Of a DNA stretch of 64,000 nucleotides, positions 28,591 through 38,200 are shown piece by piece. The notes below the pieces were generated by a model. The model saw only the letters and a program-made list of their open reading frames with translations. It had not been told where the DNA came from and ran no database searches. The position numbers and the translations under genes are program-made. The first letter of the stretch is position 1; each line of letters begins with the position of its first letter. Source of the DNA: SIG636 sp045592105 (GTDB taxonomy: Bacteria > Bacillota > Clostridia > Oscillospirales > CAG-382); the NCBI GenBank assembly GCA_045592105.1, contig JAZNUB010000041.1:1-64000 (forward strand), in the 5' to 3' direction.

Positions 28591-29478
28591 ATGTTTGAAA
28601 ACAGCTCTGTATTTATATTCACAGAATCCAATTGCCAGCATAGTGTATTGAAATTAGAAATGGATGCTAATACACAAAAAGCGATTTGCGAGACCTTTAA
28701 TCAAGCACAAATAAGCTTGACGGAAAATAAGAACAAAATCGTTTTTGACGGTAACTATAAACCTCACGATGATGAATTCCTTTCGATTTCCAATTTTACA
28801 TTGGCGGATGAAATTAAGGACGCAATCCGAAACCCTTTAGGAGTTCATAGTTATTGTAAAAGTGAAGATAAATATCCCGAAATTAAAGCTATCTTTGTAG
28901 GTGAAAAAGAAGATAGCAACGATAAAGAAGTTTTTCGCATTGCTTTTCAGCGTTTCAAAAAGGAACAGTATATATCTACAAAACCGTTCAATTTGTTTTT
29001 TGATAACAAAACATTTATTCAAGAAACAAGATTTGGTATAAGTATCGCTGATACTATTGACTGTTATTATGAAGACGGAGAGCTTCAATTCCTATCATTT
29101 TATTTCGCTCGTCAAATATTTGATTTAAGCGATTATTATCGCACAGCAACCGATAATGAAGTAACCACATTTGCTGCCAGCGATAAACTGGCTTTAGAAG
29201 ATAAAGATCTATTTATCGCAAATGCGAATTCTTGGATAAGGAGAAAAATCGCATTGATAAACGACTCCGGAGTTTTAAACAATAACACCGCACATCAAAT
29301 AAAGTCGTTAGCCAAAAAAATAGGGGTTTCAGTTGATGTTGCTGACAACAAGGTGGTAATCCCCAGAGACAAAGAACAGGTCAAAATTATTTTAGGCTTC
29401 TTAGACGAAGAAGCATATAAAGGCCCTTTTACCAAAAAGACCTTTTTAGCAAATTCCAAAAGAACGATCGGGAAATAG
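28591..29478 (+). CDS. kwaB: KwaB-like DUF4868 protein of a Kiwa defence pair
   Basis: 295 soluble residues, 4 bp after kwaA. The order of features resembles DUF4868: a beta-rich N-terminal half, then FNLFFDNKTFIQ.TRFGISIADTIDCYYEDGELQFLSFYFARQIFDL (broken here for length, around residues 135-185), an alpha-helical middle and a C-terminal winged-helix-like DNKVVIPRDKEQVKIILGFLDEEAY. In described Kiwa systems KwaB binds DNA ends and works with KwaA against phage. It ends 5 bp from the convergent recombinase stop. Confidence 0.7.
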   Translation: MFENSSVFIFTESNCQHSVLKLEMDANTQKAICETFNQAQISLTENKNKIVFDGNYKPHDDEFLSISNFTLADEIKDAIRNPLGVHSYCKSEDKYPEIKAIFVGEKEDSNDKEVFRIAFQRFKKEQYISTKPFNLFFDNKTFIQETRFGISIADTIDCYYEDGELQFLSFYFARQIFDLSDYYRTATDNEVTTFAASDKLALEDKDLFIANANSWIRRKIALINDSGVLNNNTAHQIKSLAKKIGVSVDVADNKVVIPRDKEQVKIILGFLDEEAYKGPFTKKTFLANSKRTIGK

Positions 29479-29483
29479 GGAGG

Positions 29484-30392
29484 CTACAACTGATTTCTAT
29501 AGTTGTATTTATTTAGCACTTGACGTTTGCGCTTGATACTGACTTCGGTATAAATTTCCGTTGTTGCTACGCTGCTATGCCCTAGAAGCTCCTGAACAGA
29601 ACGAAGGTCTGCGCCGTTTGATAACAGATTGGTTGCTAATGTGTGACGAAGGCAATGTGGCGTTGCCTTTTCAGTTATTTTCGCGCTTTGTTTTGCGCTT
29701 TTGAATATGTATTCTATGCCGTGTATACTTATTTGATTGCCATAGCGATTTACAAATACCTTATCGGTATAAAGTTCGGTTTTGTTACGGTATTTAAGCC
29801 ATTGAGTAAGATTGTGCCAGGTTTCCGGGCAAGAAATATATATCAGCCTTTGCTTTCTACCCTTGCCGTGTATAAGTATTGTGTGTTCAGATGAAATAAT
29901 GTCTGACAACGAAATGTTGGATGCTTCTTCTATACGAATTCCCGTGCATATAAGAATGTCAAGTAAGGCAAGGTTGCGTGCGTTTTTCCATTTTGCAGCT
30001 TCGGTATTTGATTGTTCGAAGCGCTTGTAGACAGCCTCCAAAAGAGAGCACACTTCCTTTTTGGTAAGTGTTTTGGGAAGGCGTTTAGCTTTTTTGAATT
30101 TGAATACATTAGCGTAATAGTTTTTGTCTGTGTATCCTTTTTGATTAAGATACGCAAAAAACATTTTCAGTACAATGAGTTTTCGGTTGATTGTGCTGTC
30201 AGATAACTGTCGTGTATCCATAAGATATGAAACATATTTAACAACCGTTTCTTCGTTGATGTCATCATCAAGAATATAGTTATTAAAATCTTTCAAATCT
30301 GAAAAGTAGGCAGTTATTGTTTTAACCGATAGGTTCTTAGTGGAGCGTATGTGCTCCAAAAATTCGTTAGTAATGCTCTGATATTTGTTCAT
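29484..30392 (-). CDS. Xer/phage-type tyrosine recombinase next to the inverted-repeat modules
   Basis: 302 residues with an N-terminal SAM-like core-binding domain (~1-95) and a C-terminal catalytic domain. Catalytic residues seen: Arg in CTGIRIEEAS (~152), Lys in GKGRKQR (~176), His/Arg in PHCLRHTLA (~245-249), His in LLGHSSVATT (~270) and Tyr in TEIYTEV (~280). The size and compact form match XerC/XerD-type resolvases and invertases rather than the longer phage-type integrases at 53-55 kb. It is transcribed away from repeat R1, whose edge is 76 bp upstream of the start; AAAGGGG precedes the ATG. It is the obvious candidate enzyme for the dif-like dyads R1-R4. Confidence 0.88.
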   Translation of the reverse strand: MNKYQSITNEFLEHIRSTKNLSVKTITAYFSDLKDFNNYILDDDINEETVVKYVSYLMDTRQLSDSTINRKLIVLKMFFAYLNQKGYTDKNYYANVFKFKKAKRLPKTLTKKEVCSLLEAVYKRFEQSNTEAAKWKNARNLALLDILICTGIRIEEASNISLSDIISSEHTILIHGKGRKQRLIYISCPETWHNLTQWLKYRNKTELYTDKVFVNRYGNQISIHGIEYIFKSAKQSAKITEKATPHCLRHTLATNLLSNGADLRSVQELLGHSSVATTEIYTEVSIKRKRQVLNKYNYRNQL

Positions 30393-30429
30393 TTGTAAGC
30401 CCCTTTCTTGTCAAGCGGTAATCTTATAT

Positions 30430-30457
30430 ATTATAACAAAATTCGAGCAATTACAAA
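30430..30457 (-). promoter_or_regulatory. Candidate promoter of the recombinase
   Basis: On the minus strand a TATAAT (30430-30435) is preceded by TTTGTA about 16 bp upstream. It lies outside repeat R1, so the recombinase would stay expressed whichever way module A is oriented. Confidence 0.5.
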
Positions 30458-30467
30458 TAAAATATAA

Positions 30468-30522
30468 TTACAATAACTACTTATTATTGTGAGATTACGA
30501 ACACAGGATATTATTTTATTAT
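30468..30522 (+). repeat. R1: outer 55-bp inverted repeat of module A
   Basis: A perfect inverted copy of 33856-33910. It begins with the dyad ACAATAA-CTACTTA-TTATTGT and continues inward with GAGATTACGAACACAGG and an AT-rich tail. TTGTGA at the dyad edge, 16 bp and TATTAT could also form a promoter for the pentapeptide gene starting at 30554. Confidence 0.9.
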
Positions 30523-30553
30523 CAATGATAAGTCTAGAAAATGAGGTGTCATT

Positions 30554-32014
30554 ATGGATGGCGTAGAAAAATCTAACATTTATATGGAGGATGGTCAGGA
30601 TCATGAGTGCTGTAGTCTTACAGATATGGTATTCAAAGATCTCGACTATAGCCAATATAAGAACCCTATTTCTTTCTTTAGAAGCGATTTTAGTCGCAGC
30701 AGATTCTACAGTTGTACATTCAATCGAAATTCGTTTGGGCGGGCAGATTTTATTGATGTCTTAATTAAAAACACAGAATTTGAATCTGTTGATTTTGGTT
30801 CTTGCTTGCTTAAAAACGTATTGCTCGAAAAAGTGATTTTTTCTCGTAACAGTTATCGCGGTATAGCAATCCAATATACATGTTTTAGGAAGTGTGTTTT
30901 CAGAAATGAGGATTTCATCACCAATATGTATCATTGCGAATTTCACGAGTGTACATTCATAAACTGTACATTCAAAAAATCATCTCTTGATTCTAATACA
31001 TTTTCAAATTGTGAGTTTATCAAAGTAGATATGTCAGAGTGTATTGCAGAGAATTTAAAATTCGGTAATTGCTCGTTACGAGATGTATTCCTTGGAGCTA
31101 ATCTTTGGACAACCTATTTATATCGAGACACAGATATATACAGCTTTGGCTTTAAGTATAGAGGTAAACAAGTTGATATTTGGAATGGAGATCCTGCATC
31201 ATTTGTAGGCGGATTGTTACAGAAGGAACTATTCTTTGAGTACTTTAATGTTTTAATAATCGGTGATCTCATTCCCCAATATGGCTTTGCATGTGAATTT
31301 GAAAGATTATTCCCCCAAATAATGACACTATCTTCACAGCAAAGGAAGAGAACGATTATAAAAATACTGGATATGCTCCTATTTTATCAAAACTATCAAA
31401 AGCTTCCAATTGGCGAATATCTTTCTGTGTATACTTACTTGCTTCAAATGAATTGGGGAGATACTCCATTTGATGAAGTACTTATATACAATGCTGAATT
31501 GTTCAAAATTCAAAAATCCATGGAGCAGTTAGACTTTGATTTGTCCTACATTAGAAGCTTTCCAACCAACGCTATCTGTATATCTAAGTATCATATCAAC
31601 TGTGATGATGCTGCAATTGCGCGGGAGTATTTAGAAAATGTCTTTAATTCAGCAAATCATCTGTTATGTGGTAATGAGTATAGTCAGCCATTAATTAAAG
31701 TAATTAATGAGGAAAAAGGGTCTGTAATTCTAACGATAGCTTCTGCTGCAGTTTTAGCACTGCTTGTATCATATGTTGCCAAAAAGGTTATGCACAATTT
31801 ACATAGTATTCAAATAGAACACGGAATCAAAAAGCAATTATTAAGAAGTTTAACGGAGGGAGGAACAGATATATCCGATATCAAAAAAAGCTGTACGCTT
31901 GCCCAAAAACTAGATTTGCTGCCCAATGAAAAAGATTCTGAGCACATTAATCGTCTTTCATCCGAACTCACTAAGGGTGAGATACTTGATATCATTCTAA
32001 ATTTCCTATTTTAG
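30554..32014 (+). CDS. Pentapeptide-repeat protein with C-terminal membrane anchor
   Basis: 486 residues. Residues ~35-205 carry degenerate A(D/N)LXX/CXF-type repeats (FRSDFSRSRFYSCTFNRNSF, CTFINCTFKKSSL, CEFIKVDMSEC), which should fold as a right-handed quadrilateral beta-helix. The middle (~215-385) is an unrecognised helical domain. One membrane helix (GSVILTIASAAVLALLVSYV, ~389-408) is followed by ~75 cytosolic or external residues. No function is assigned. It is transcribed from R1 into module A and its 3' end overlaps the convergent aminotransferase by 23 bp. Strongly AT-rich. Confidence 0.7.
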   Translation: MDGVEKSNIYMEDGQDHECCSLTDMVFKDLDYSQYKNPISFFRSDFSRSRFYSCTFNRNSFGRADFIDVLIKNTEFESVDFGSCLLKNVLLEKVIFSRNSYRGIAIQYTCFRKCVFRNEDFITNMYHCEFHECTFINCTFKKSSLDSNTFSNCEFIKVDMSECIAENLKFGNCSLRDVFLGANLWTTYLYRDTDIYSFGFKYRGKQVDIWNGDPASFVGGLLQKELFFEYFNVLIIGDLIPQYGFACEFERLFPQIMTLSSQQRKRTIIKILDMLLFYQNYQKLPIGEYLSVYTYLLQMNWGDTPFDEVLIYNAELFKIQKSMEQLDFDLSYIRSFPTNAICISKYHINCDDAAIAREYLENVFNSANHLLCGNEYSQPLIKVINEEKGSVILTIASAAVLALLVSYVAKKVMHNLHSIQIEHGIKKQLLRSLTEGGTDISDIKKSCTLAQKLDLLPNEKDSEHINRLSSELTKGEILDIILNFLF

Positions 32015-33176
32015 TGATTCCTTCAATCAAGCATTGTTGATCAAGAAGTAGGTTTACGCGGAACGAATACAAGCCTTCCTCCCGATACAGATAACGTGAA
32101 TGTGGTGTTGTTAGAACTCCCGTCTTTTTTAAAATGTCCAACGCAAACTGGGTGTCATCTGTTTTTTCCGTATTTGGAACAGATAACAACGCAAAGTACC
32201 CACAGTTGGTAGAAGAAATCACTGTGCGTGTATCTCGTAATATTGCTTTTATCATCTTGTATCGATTCTGCGCAAGTTTTGCATTTTCAGCTATTAAACT
32301 TGTTAGAGTTTGAGACGATACGAGTGAATATATCTGTGGAACCAGATTAACTTGTTGCTGTGCCATTGAACCTACCATAAATACAGAAAGGCGGAGTATC
32401 CTTTTCATTATTTTAGGAGAAGCAAATACAAGTGCAAATTTAGCCCCATTTAAAAATACTCGTTTTGATATTGACTCGATAAACACGTAATGCTCAGCGG
32501 AGCTTATTGCTTGAAAAACAGGAGAATTGAACATATAATATGATGGATTGAAAATATTCCATGGCATGCCGCCATACACATAATCCATAACAAGGCATAC
32601 ATTATGTTTGTTGCACAGTGTAACAATACTCATTATTGTTTCAGTACTGAGTTCAATGCCACAACCAAATAGCGGGTTGGTAATTATAAGTGTATCAATG
32701 GAATTGCTAACGAAATAGTTTTCTATAATATCGTTATGTAGCGAAAAATTATCGTTTGCACACAATTTATATTCAACGACATTGAAATCCAGTTCATCAA
32801 GCAGATTAAGCGTGGAAAAATACACAGGAGTGACAACCAATGCACTGTGTCTTCCTGCTTCTTTCAACGATGATAGTGTAAGCATTATGCCAGATGTACC
32901 ATTTGACCCGATTGTAAAACTGTCCTTATGGAGCGAAATTGAATACTGATTTGAAAAAAATTTTTGAATAGTATCGCGATAACCTTCTTCGTCTGTCCAA
33001 AAATAGTACTTCTGAACATCTGAAAGCTGCACAGAGTTAAGTGCTAAGCTTGGCATGTGAATGCTGTTATAATCAGCATCCCAATCCGATAGAAAAATTG
33101 GACTTGTGCCCGTTCTCTGGTAATAGGCAATTTTTGCTTGCATTATTGCTTTGATACTAGTATTATATCGTCTCAT
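31992..33176 (-). CDS. PLP-dependent aminotransferase, fold type I (class I/II-like)
   Basis: 394 residues. Seen: GSNGTSGIMLTLSSL (cofactor phosphate loop, ~108), TNPLFGCG (the family's NP.NPxG region, ~172), a downstream Asp in VMDYVYGG (~200) and the likely Schiff-base Lys in FIESISKRVFLNGAKFALVF (~240). The substrate is unknown. Its ATG overlaps the GNAT stop by 4 bp, so GNAT and aminotransferase form a coupled operon reading inward from repeat R2. The 3' end overlaps the pentapeptide-repeat gene. Confidence 0.8.
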   Translation of the reverse strand: MRRYNTSIKAIMQAKIAYYQRTGTSPIFLSDWDADYNSIHMPSLALNSVQLSDVQKYYFWTDEEGYRDTIQKFFSNQYSISLHKDSFTIGSNGTSGIMLTLSSLKEAGRHSALVVTPVYFSTLNLLDELDFNVVEYKLCANDNFSLHNDIIENYFVSNSIDTLIITNPLFGCGIELSTETIMSIVTLCNKHNVCLVMDYVYGGMPWNIFNPSYYMFNSPVFQAISSAEHYVFIESISKRVFLNGAKFALVFASPKIMKRILRLSVFMVGSMAQQQVNLVPQIYSLVSSQTLTSLIAENAKLAQNRYKMIKAILRDTRTVISSTNCGYFALLSVPNTEKTDDTQFALDILKKTGVLTTPHSRYLYREEGLYSFRVNLLLDQQCLIEGITKIGNLE

Positions 33177-33835
33177 TCTTTTTCCTGCCTTGAGATTAAA
33201 ATAAGGGTCTTGTTTTCAGATCCTAGTGCAATACCTTCATAACCACATCGGAGCATTAGGTTTAACTGATTTATTTCTCCTCTTGGGACGACAAACATTT
33301 TTTGATCGTTATCTTTCTCCTGCAGAGGTAAATTTGCGCACATAATAAACCGTTTTACCCCATAGATTTCATCATGCAAAACAATTCGTTGCTTTATTTT
33401 AAAAGCCAATGCCAGACTAGGCGTATTTTGAGGTGATACCGTGCTCAATAAGATAGTAAATTGAGGATCGATATGTAACATCAAATATCGAATAAGCCGT
33501 TCAGCTATTCCCAATCTTCTGAATTCGGGCACAATACAAATGTGCTCCATTTGCACAACAGAAAGAAGTTTTTTCTCATCATAATGGAGCAAGTGTCCAA
33601 GGTTATTCTTACCTCTTTTAGGAAAAACAAATGATACGAATCCGATGAGAGCGTCTTCATAAAAAGCCCCCATCGTGTGGCCGTATCCAGAAATGATTTT
33701 AATGATGTAGTATAAACTAGGGGGGATAAATAAGTCATTGCTTAATGTTGAAGTAACGATTTGCAAACAACGAGAAATCTGATGTATGTCATCCAAATTC
33801 AATAATCTTATTGTAAGATGTTTCTCAAAATTCAT
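33173..33835 (-). CDS. GNAT-family N-acetyltransferase
   Basis: 220 residues from the ATG at 33835 (GGTGGA upstream). An in-frame GTG at 33889 would put 18 codons inside repeat R2 and has no ribosome site, so it is rejected. The acetyl-CoA loop region is MEHICIVPEFRRLGIAERLIRYLM (~100-122), the motif A pattern Q/RxxGxG/A. Acceptor unknown. It is first gene of the R2-proximal operon, followed by the aminotransferase. Confidence 0.8.
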   Translation of the reverse strand: MNFEKHLTIRLLNLDDIHQISRCLQIVTSTLSNDLFIPPSLYYIIKIISGYGHTMGAFYEDALIGFVSFVFPKRGKNNLGHLLHYDEKKLLSVVQMEHICIVPEFRRLGIAERLIRYLMLHIDPQFTILLSTVSPQNTPSLALAFKIKQRIVLHDEIYGVKRFIMCANLPLQEKDNDQKMFVVPRGEINQLNLMLRCGYEGIALGSENKTLILISRQEKE

Positions 33836-33855
33836 CAATCCACCACGCATACTGT

Positions 33856-33910
33856 ATAATAAAATAATATCCTGTGTTCGTAATCTCACAATAATAAGTA
33901 GTTATTGTAA
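33856..33910 (-). repeat. R2: inner 55-bp inverted repeat of module A
   Basis: The exact reverse complement of R1 (30468-30522), dyad at the outer edge and the same CTACTTA spacer. It sits directly upstream of the GNAT-aminotransferase operon, so it also provides that operon's promoter candidate. Confidence 0.9.
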
Positions 33911-33965
33911 GGTAAGTACGTACGTCAACAGAACACGTAAAAAAGAAAAATAACCTAATTATATC

Positions 33966-33983
33966 ACAATAATCCGGTTATTG
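33966..33983. repeat. Degenerate dyad between modules A and B
   Basis: TCACAATAA-TCCGG-TTATTGAAA reproduces the R1-R4 dyad arms, but with a 5-bp spacer. It lies in the 159-bp gap between R2 and R3, which contains no gene. It may be a decayed recombination site or a scar. Confidence 0.4.
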
Positions 33984-34069
33984 AAATTGAATTATTAAGT
34001 TTGTGCGCATGAACGGCAAGCTGTATCATAACTGATTTTAATATGATTTAAGAATAAATATAAAATACG

Positions 34070-34128
34070 ATAATCCTACAATAACTGCTAATTATTGTGA
34101 GATTATGATAGCTAGGGACTGTAATTTG
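34070..34128 (+). repeat. R3: left 59-bp inverted repeat of module B
   Basis: A perfect inverted copy of 40246-40304. The dyad is ACAATAA-CTGCTAA-TTATTGT, followed inward by GAGATTATGATAGCTAGGG. About 32 bp around the dyad are shared with R1/R2 apart from a few substitutions; the remainder differs. It lies 36 bp past the FkbM-type gene stop, so here it cannot act as that gene's promoter. Confidence 0.9.
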
Positions 34129-34163
34129 TTTATATCAAATTAAAACAAAAGTACAATGTTGAT

Positions 34164-35234
34164 TCACTTAGGAATGGCATATACTACTGACTCCTCATAA
34201 TAACAAGAATGATGCCGAAAATATAAATCATATCCCAAACCTAATTTATGTATGTATTGAGGAATTTCTACATAATCTGATATTTTATGATATGAGCATA
34301 CTGCTAATATTGGTTTACAAGATTTAATAGTTTTTATTGCGCCTTCAAGTGCCTGCAATTCTGCCCCCTCGATATCTAAAGCGATTATTGCAACATCGCT
34401 GAGGCAGCAATCATCTAATAGTAATGTTTGAACAATACTATTTCCGTTACCTTCTGCGCACACTTTGGCTCCTAGTTCATTTGAATTATCAAAGGAAATG
34501 TAACCATTGCTGTTATAAAGTGCTTTTTCAATTATTTTTATTTTAGACAAATTACAAAACTTTTGACGCAAATATTCTGTCCAAATTGAATTCGGCTCGA
34601 AAAGTATGGCATTCTTTATATCTGTTTGCGTTAGCGCCCTATCAATGTGACTTCCATTATAGGCGCCTCCAAGAATTATTGTTCCTTTTTCTGGAACGTT
34701 TGGCACTATATCATTTCCCCAGTATGGATGCCCAGAAAAAAGCATAGGATCATATACGCGTCCTATTATTCGTGATTTCCAATATTCCTTATATAGTTTT
34801 TGAGAAGTTGCATCTGCGAAAAGTTTCGAAGTGTCAATAATTTCTAATTCATGATCCAATGCATAAAAATATGCTTCAATCGATGTACATGGTAGTATTG
34901 GGAAATAGTAGCATTGCAAATGATCATATAGCTCACCTAAATAATTATAAAACTCCTGATCTTCTGCGGCAATCAATATTATAGCGTTCTCTGAGCGTAT
35001 GTTTTTTATTTCGTGTAACGGAAATACAGGAATTCCGCGCACACCGTTTGGATACTCTTCTGGGGAAAAATCGTATATTTTGTATGGCAACGGCAATCGC
35101 GGATTGGTTTCAGAACAAAATGGTTCTAATAGAAAAGACTCTGCATGCTTCGCACCCAAACATAGCAATGATTTAGTTCCGTAAAAAACTGGAGTTAGCA
35201 TTTTTGTAATAACGGAAATACTATCAAGACTCAT
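34164..35234 (-). CDS. FkbM-type SAM-dependent methyltransferase
   Basis: 356 residues from the ATG at 35234, which has AGGAGG 8 bp upstream; a longer frame starting at 35285 would overlap the divergent SIR2-STAND gene and is rejected. The N-terminal ~170 residues are unrecognised (Rossmann-like LLCLGAKHAES). The methyltransferase half has GTIILGGAYNGSHIDRAL (~193) as the SAM loop, an acidic FEPNSIW, and the FkbM-typical ALDIEGAELQALEGA (~291). The target (sugar, nucleotide or small molecule) is unknown. It is divergent from the SIR2-STAND gene with a 33-bp gap. Confidence 0.78.
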   Translation of the reverse strand: MSLDSISVITKMLTPVFYGTKSLLCLGAKHAESFLLEPFCSETNPRLPLPYKIYDFSPEEYPNGVRGIPVFPLHEIKNIRSENAIILIAAEDQEFYNYLGELYDHLQCYYFPILPCTSIEAYFYALDHELEIIDTSKLFADATSQKLYKEYWKSRIIGRVYDPMLFSGHPYWGNDIVPNVPEKGTIILGGAYNGSHIDRALTQTDIKNAILFEPNSIWTEYLRQKFCNLSKIKIIEKALYNSNGYISFDNSNELGAKVCAEGNGNSIVQTLLLDDCCLSDVAIIALDIEGAELQALEGAIKTIKSCKPILAVCSYHKISDYVEIPQYIHKLGLGYDLYFRHHSCYYEESVVYAIPK

Positions 35235-35267
35235 ATTTAAACCTCCTGTGAAAGGATTGATACCACA

Positions 35268-38200
35268 ATGAAAGACCAATGGCAATTTACATTAATATCT
35301 GAAATCAAATCGATCATTCGGGGAAAAGGCTGTTCTGAAGGACTATGTTTTTTCCTTGGTGCGGGAGCAGATATTACTAGTGGAGGAATGCTGTTTTCAG
35401 ATTTAAAAAGACGATGTCTATACCAACAAGGCATTTCTCTTCCTATAAATGCTTCACCTTTGATGATTGATTGCACCTTTGACCAATACTTTCGTGCGTT
35501 GACAGAAGATGAACGTTGTATTGTTTTAGAAAATCTTCTTCGCGAAACAAGAAGATTTAATCCGTCGGATGGATATCGGTTACTTGTACTCATGGCCAGG
35601 GAAAAGTTTGTATCCTCTGTAATTACGACTAATTTCGATAATTTAATGGAACAGACAGAGTTAGATATGGGAATTAATGCATTTCAGATATATTCCCCTG
35701 GAATTTCTATTCCGGCGTCACACATAATAAATCATCGTTCATCGAGGGCAATTTATCTAAAAATGCACGGAGATGTTGATGGTAGGTGCGTTACGCACCT
35801 CACAGTAGAAGAAATTAACAATCGTAATTATCAAGATGAATATAAAATATTGTTGCAGCATTTGCTTACACATAGTACGGTCATTGTTGCAGGCTATAGT
35901 GGCTATGACTCAAAGATTGCAGATATATTTCAGCAAAATCTTGATCGATTACATACCGTATATTGGTGCAATCCGTCTTTACCAAACCCTGATGCTCCGC
36001 TGGTGAAGGTCCTAAACAGTGCACAAAAGTTACGATATATTCAAACCGGATTCGATGCTTTCGTAGAAACTATTGCAAGTGAACTGTTTCGAGAGCGCAT
36101 GATATTTCATGCAGACTCAATTTTTATATGGTCGCTAATTAAAACAAAAATCGAAAAGCTACAAGATATCTATCGCAAGAGCGCAGACTTGCCAACTAGT
36201 GAAATCTGCATCCCAAGACTTGCCGCATTGTCCCAATTCGATCAATTTTTAGCCCAAACGGAAAAAAATCTTTTCATTTTATCCGGTCCTCAAGGTTCGG
36301 GAAAAACAGTTTTAATTTCTCAGTTATTAATGCGCAATGAAGCGGATAACCTATATGTTGTTCCTATATCCGCTCCAGGTGCATTAGTTCCTGATCCCTC
36401 TGCTTATTTAATTGAAAATCTCGGCTATATTACAACCAACCCAATGTCTGTGCTCTATCAATTTACGGAATGGTTGCATGAAATCAAGAAGGATGTTGTA
36501 ATTGTATTTGACTCCATTGGCAGTGGACAATCTAGTAGGGAACGTATCGCAGATTATCTGAGTACAATAATAGAATTAGCATATATACTTCGACATGTTC
36601 CAAATGTAAAATTCATAATTTCATTAAAAGACGATATATTTAACAACGTGGCAAAGGATTTAGATCAAAACTATTTGCGTACTGTTCTTTGGAGTAATAG
36701 TCATTCTCTTGGTCTATCAAGTTTGTTCATGGACGGCTTCACGGACGAGGAACTATCTAGTGCTCTTCAAATATTCCGTTATCGTTTTACAGCACATGAG
36801 GTTAATGAGATATCGGATGATATTCGTAGTTTATTTCGAATCCCATTTTTCTTCGGATTAGCGTTACAGCATAATTTCAACAGCGGAACATCGATATTTG
36901 ACGTAGCGGGATTAATGCCTACAATTGATCGTATCTTTGCGATATATGAATTGTCGTTCGCGGAAAGGAAGTTTCTCCAAAATCTTGCAACAAAAATGTT
37001 AAATACAAACAATTCGGTTTTGCGCATTGATGAAATAGAATTTGAAACTTTGCACGGTTTGAAACAGATTCTGAATGTGACTTCCGATTGTGTTTCTTTT
37101 CGTCATCCGCTATTTTGGCAGTACTTTCTCGTGCGTTCATATAAGACAAAACAAATTTTAAATAATGGTACGTTTGTTGACCTTAATTGGATAGCGTCTA
37201 CTTTTTTGTGCGAAACGACTGAACGAGCAATTCAAGAAAGTTTTGTATTATTTCTTTCGGATGAAGAAGAAATCGATTGCGTGTGTAATTTTTTTGTTAG
37301 ATTGTTACAGGAAAATCAGTGCAATTCTTCTCGATTATTGCATGTGAACAAATTAATTGGACAGGTAGTTGATAACTGGGCTATTAACCGTACAAATGAT
37401 CTTTTGCAGTGGGTAAAATATGTAGATTCCAAAAGTGAAAGTTTTATATTAATTTCGAAAAGACTTGCGTATTGCTCGACTCATATGGATGATACGAATG
37501 CATATTTGTTACTGGATATGTTACGAATTCGTTGTACAAATCCAATTGCGTTAGAGTGTTGCGTGTTGATCAATGATCGTTTTTCAGAGGGATTAAAACG
37601 TGTACCAGAGGGAGAGGAATGCGAATATTTTGGCAAGTATGGCTATATTCTTAAGTCCAACACCGCACTTGGAACATTAGTACAATTTGTATGGTTAATG
37701 AGTAAAATCGGAATCGATAATCTCGAACTCAATCATTACACTCGATTGGCCAAGTGCGTAAAAAAACAGATCGAATCTTTGGACGTTTCTAATGTCACCA
37801 AGGAAGATGCAGAGCTACTTAAAGAAGGTTTTGTACAAAATGTATACATGATCTTCTTTAATGCTAATAGTAATTTGGAAGAAAAATTTTACTGCTTCGC
37901 AGCAAAGTCTAAAACATCCCCAATAATCCGTACTTTACTCAACGGCAAAGATGGTATAACATTACAGCATTTGTACGAAATTCGTTCATGTGTTGATCAT
38001 TTCGATGAAACAATAGAGTTCTTTGTCTGTAATTTATTGTTTACGCTCTCTATGTTGCAAAATCCCAATCGTGCGCTTAGTGAATTGGATGCCCTGTATA
38101 ATAGTTTCGGAGATAATGTAAATATCCTTGAACTAGACTTCTATCTCAGTGCGTTGTTCATGTCTTGTTATATATCAGATCCCAGAGAACGGATGCAATA

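Noticed and set aside
30468..30522. R1-R4 as simple duplicated promoters
   Set aside because: A promoter role is possible for R1, R2 and R4, but R3 lies 3' of the FkbM gene with no gene to drive, and promoter duplication does not explain perfect inverted pairing with pair-specific spacers.
33835..33889. An 18-residue N-terminal extension of the GNAT protein starting at GTG 33889
   Set aside because: It lies almost entirely inside repeat R2 and has no ribosome site; the ATG at 33835 has GGTGGA upstream.
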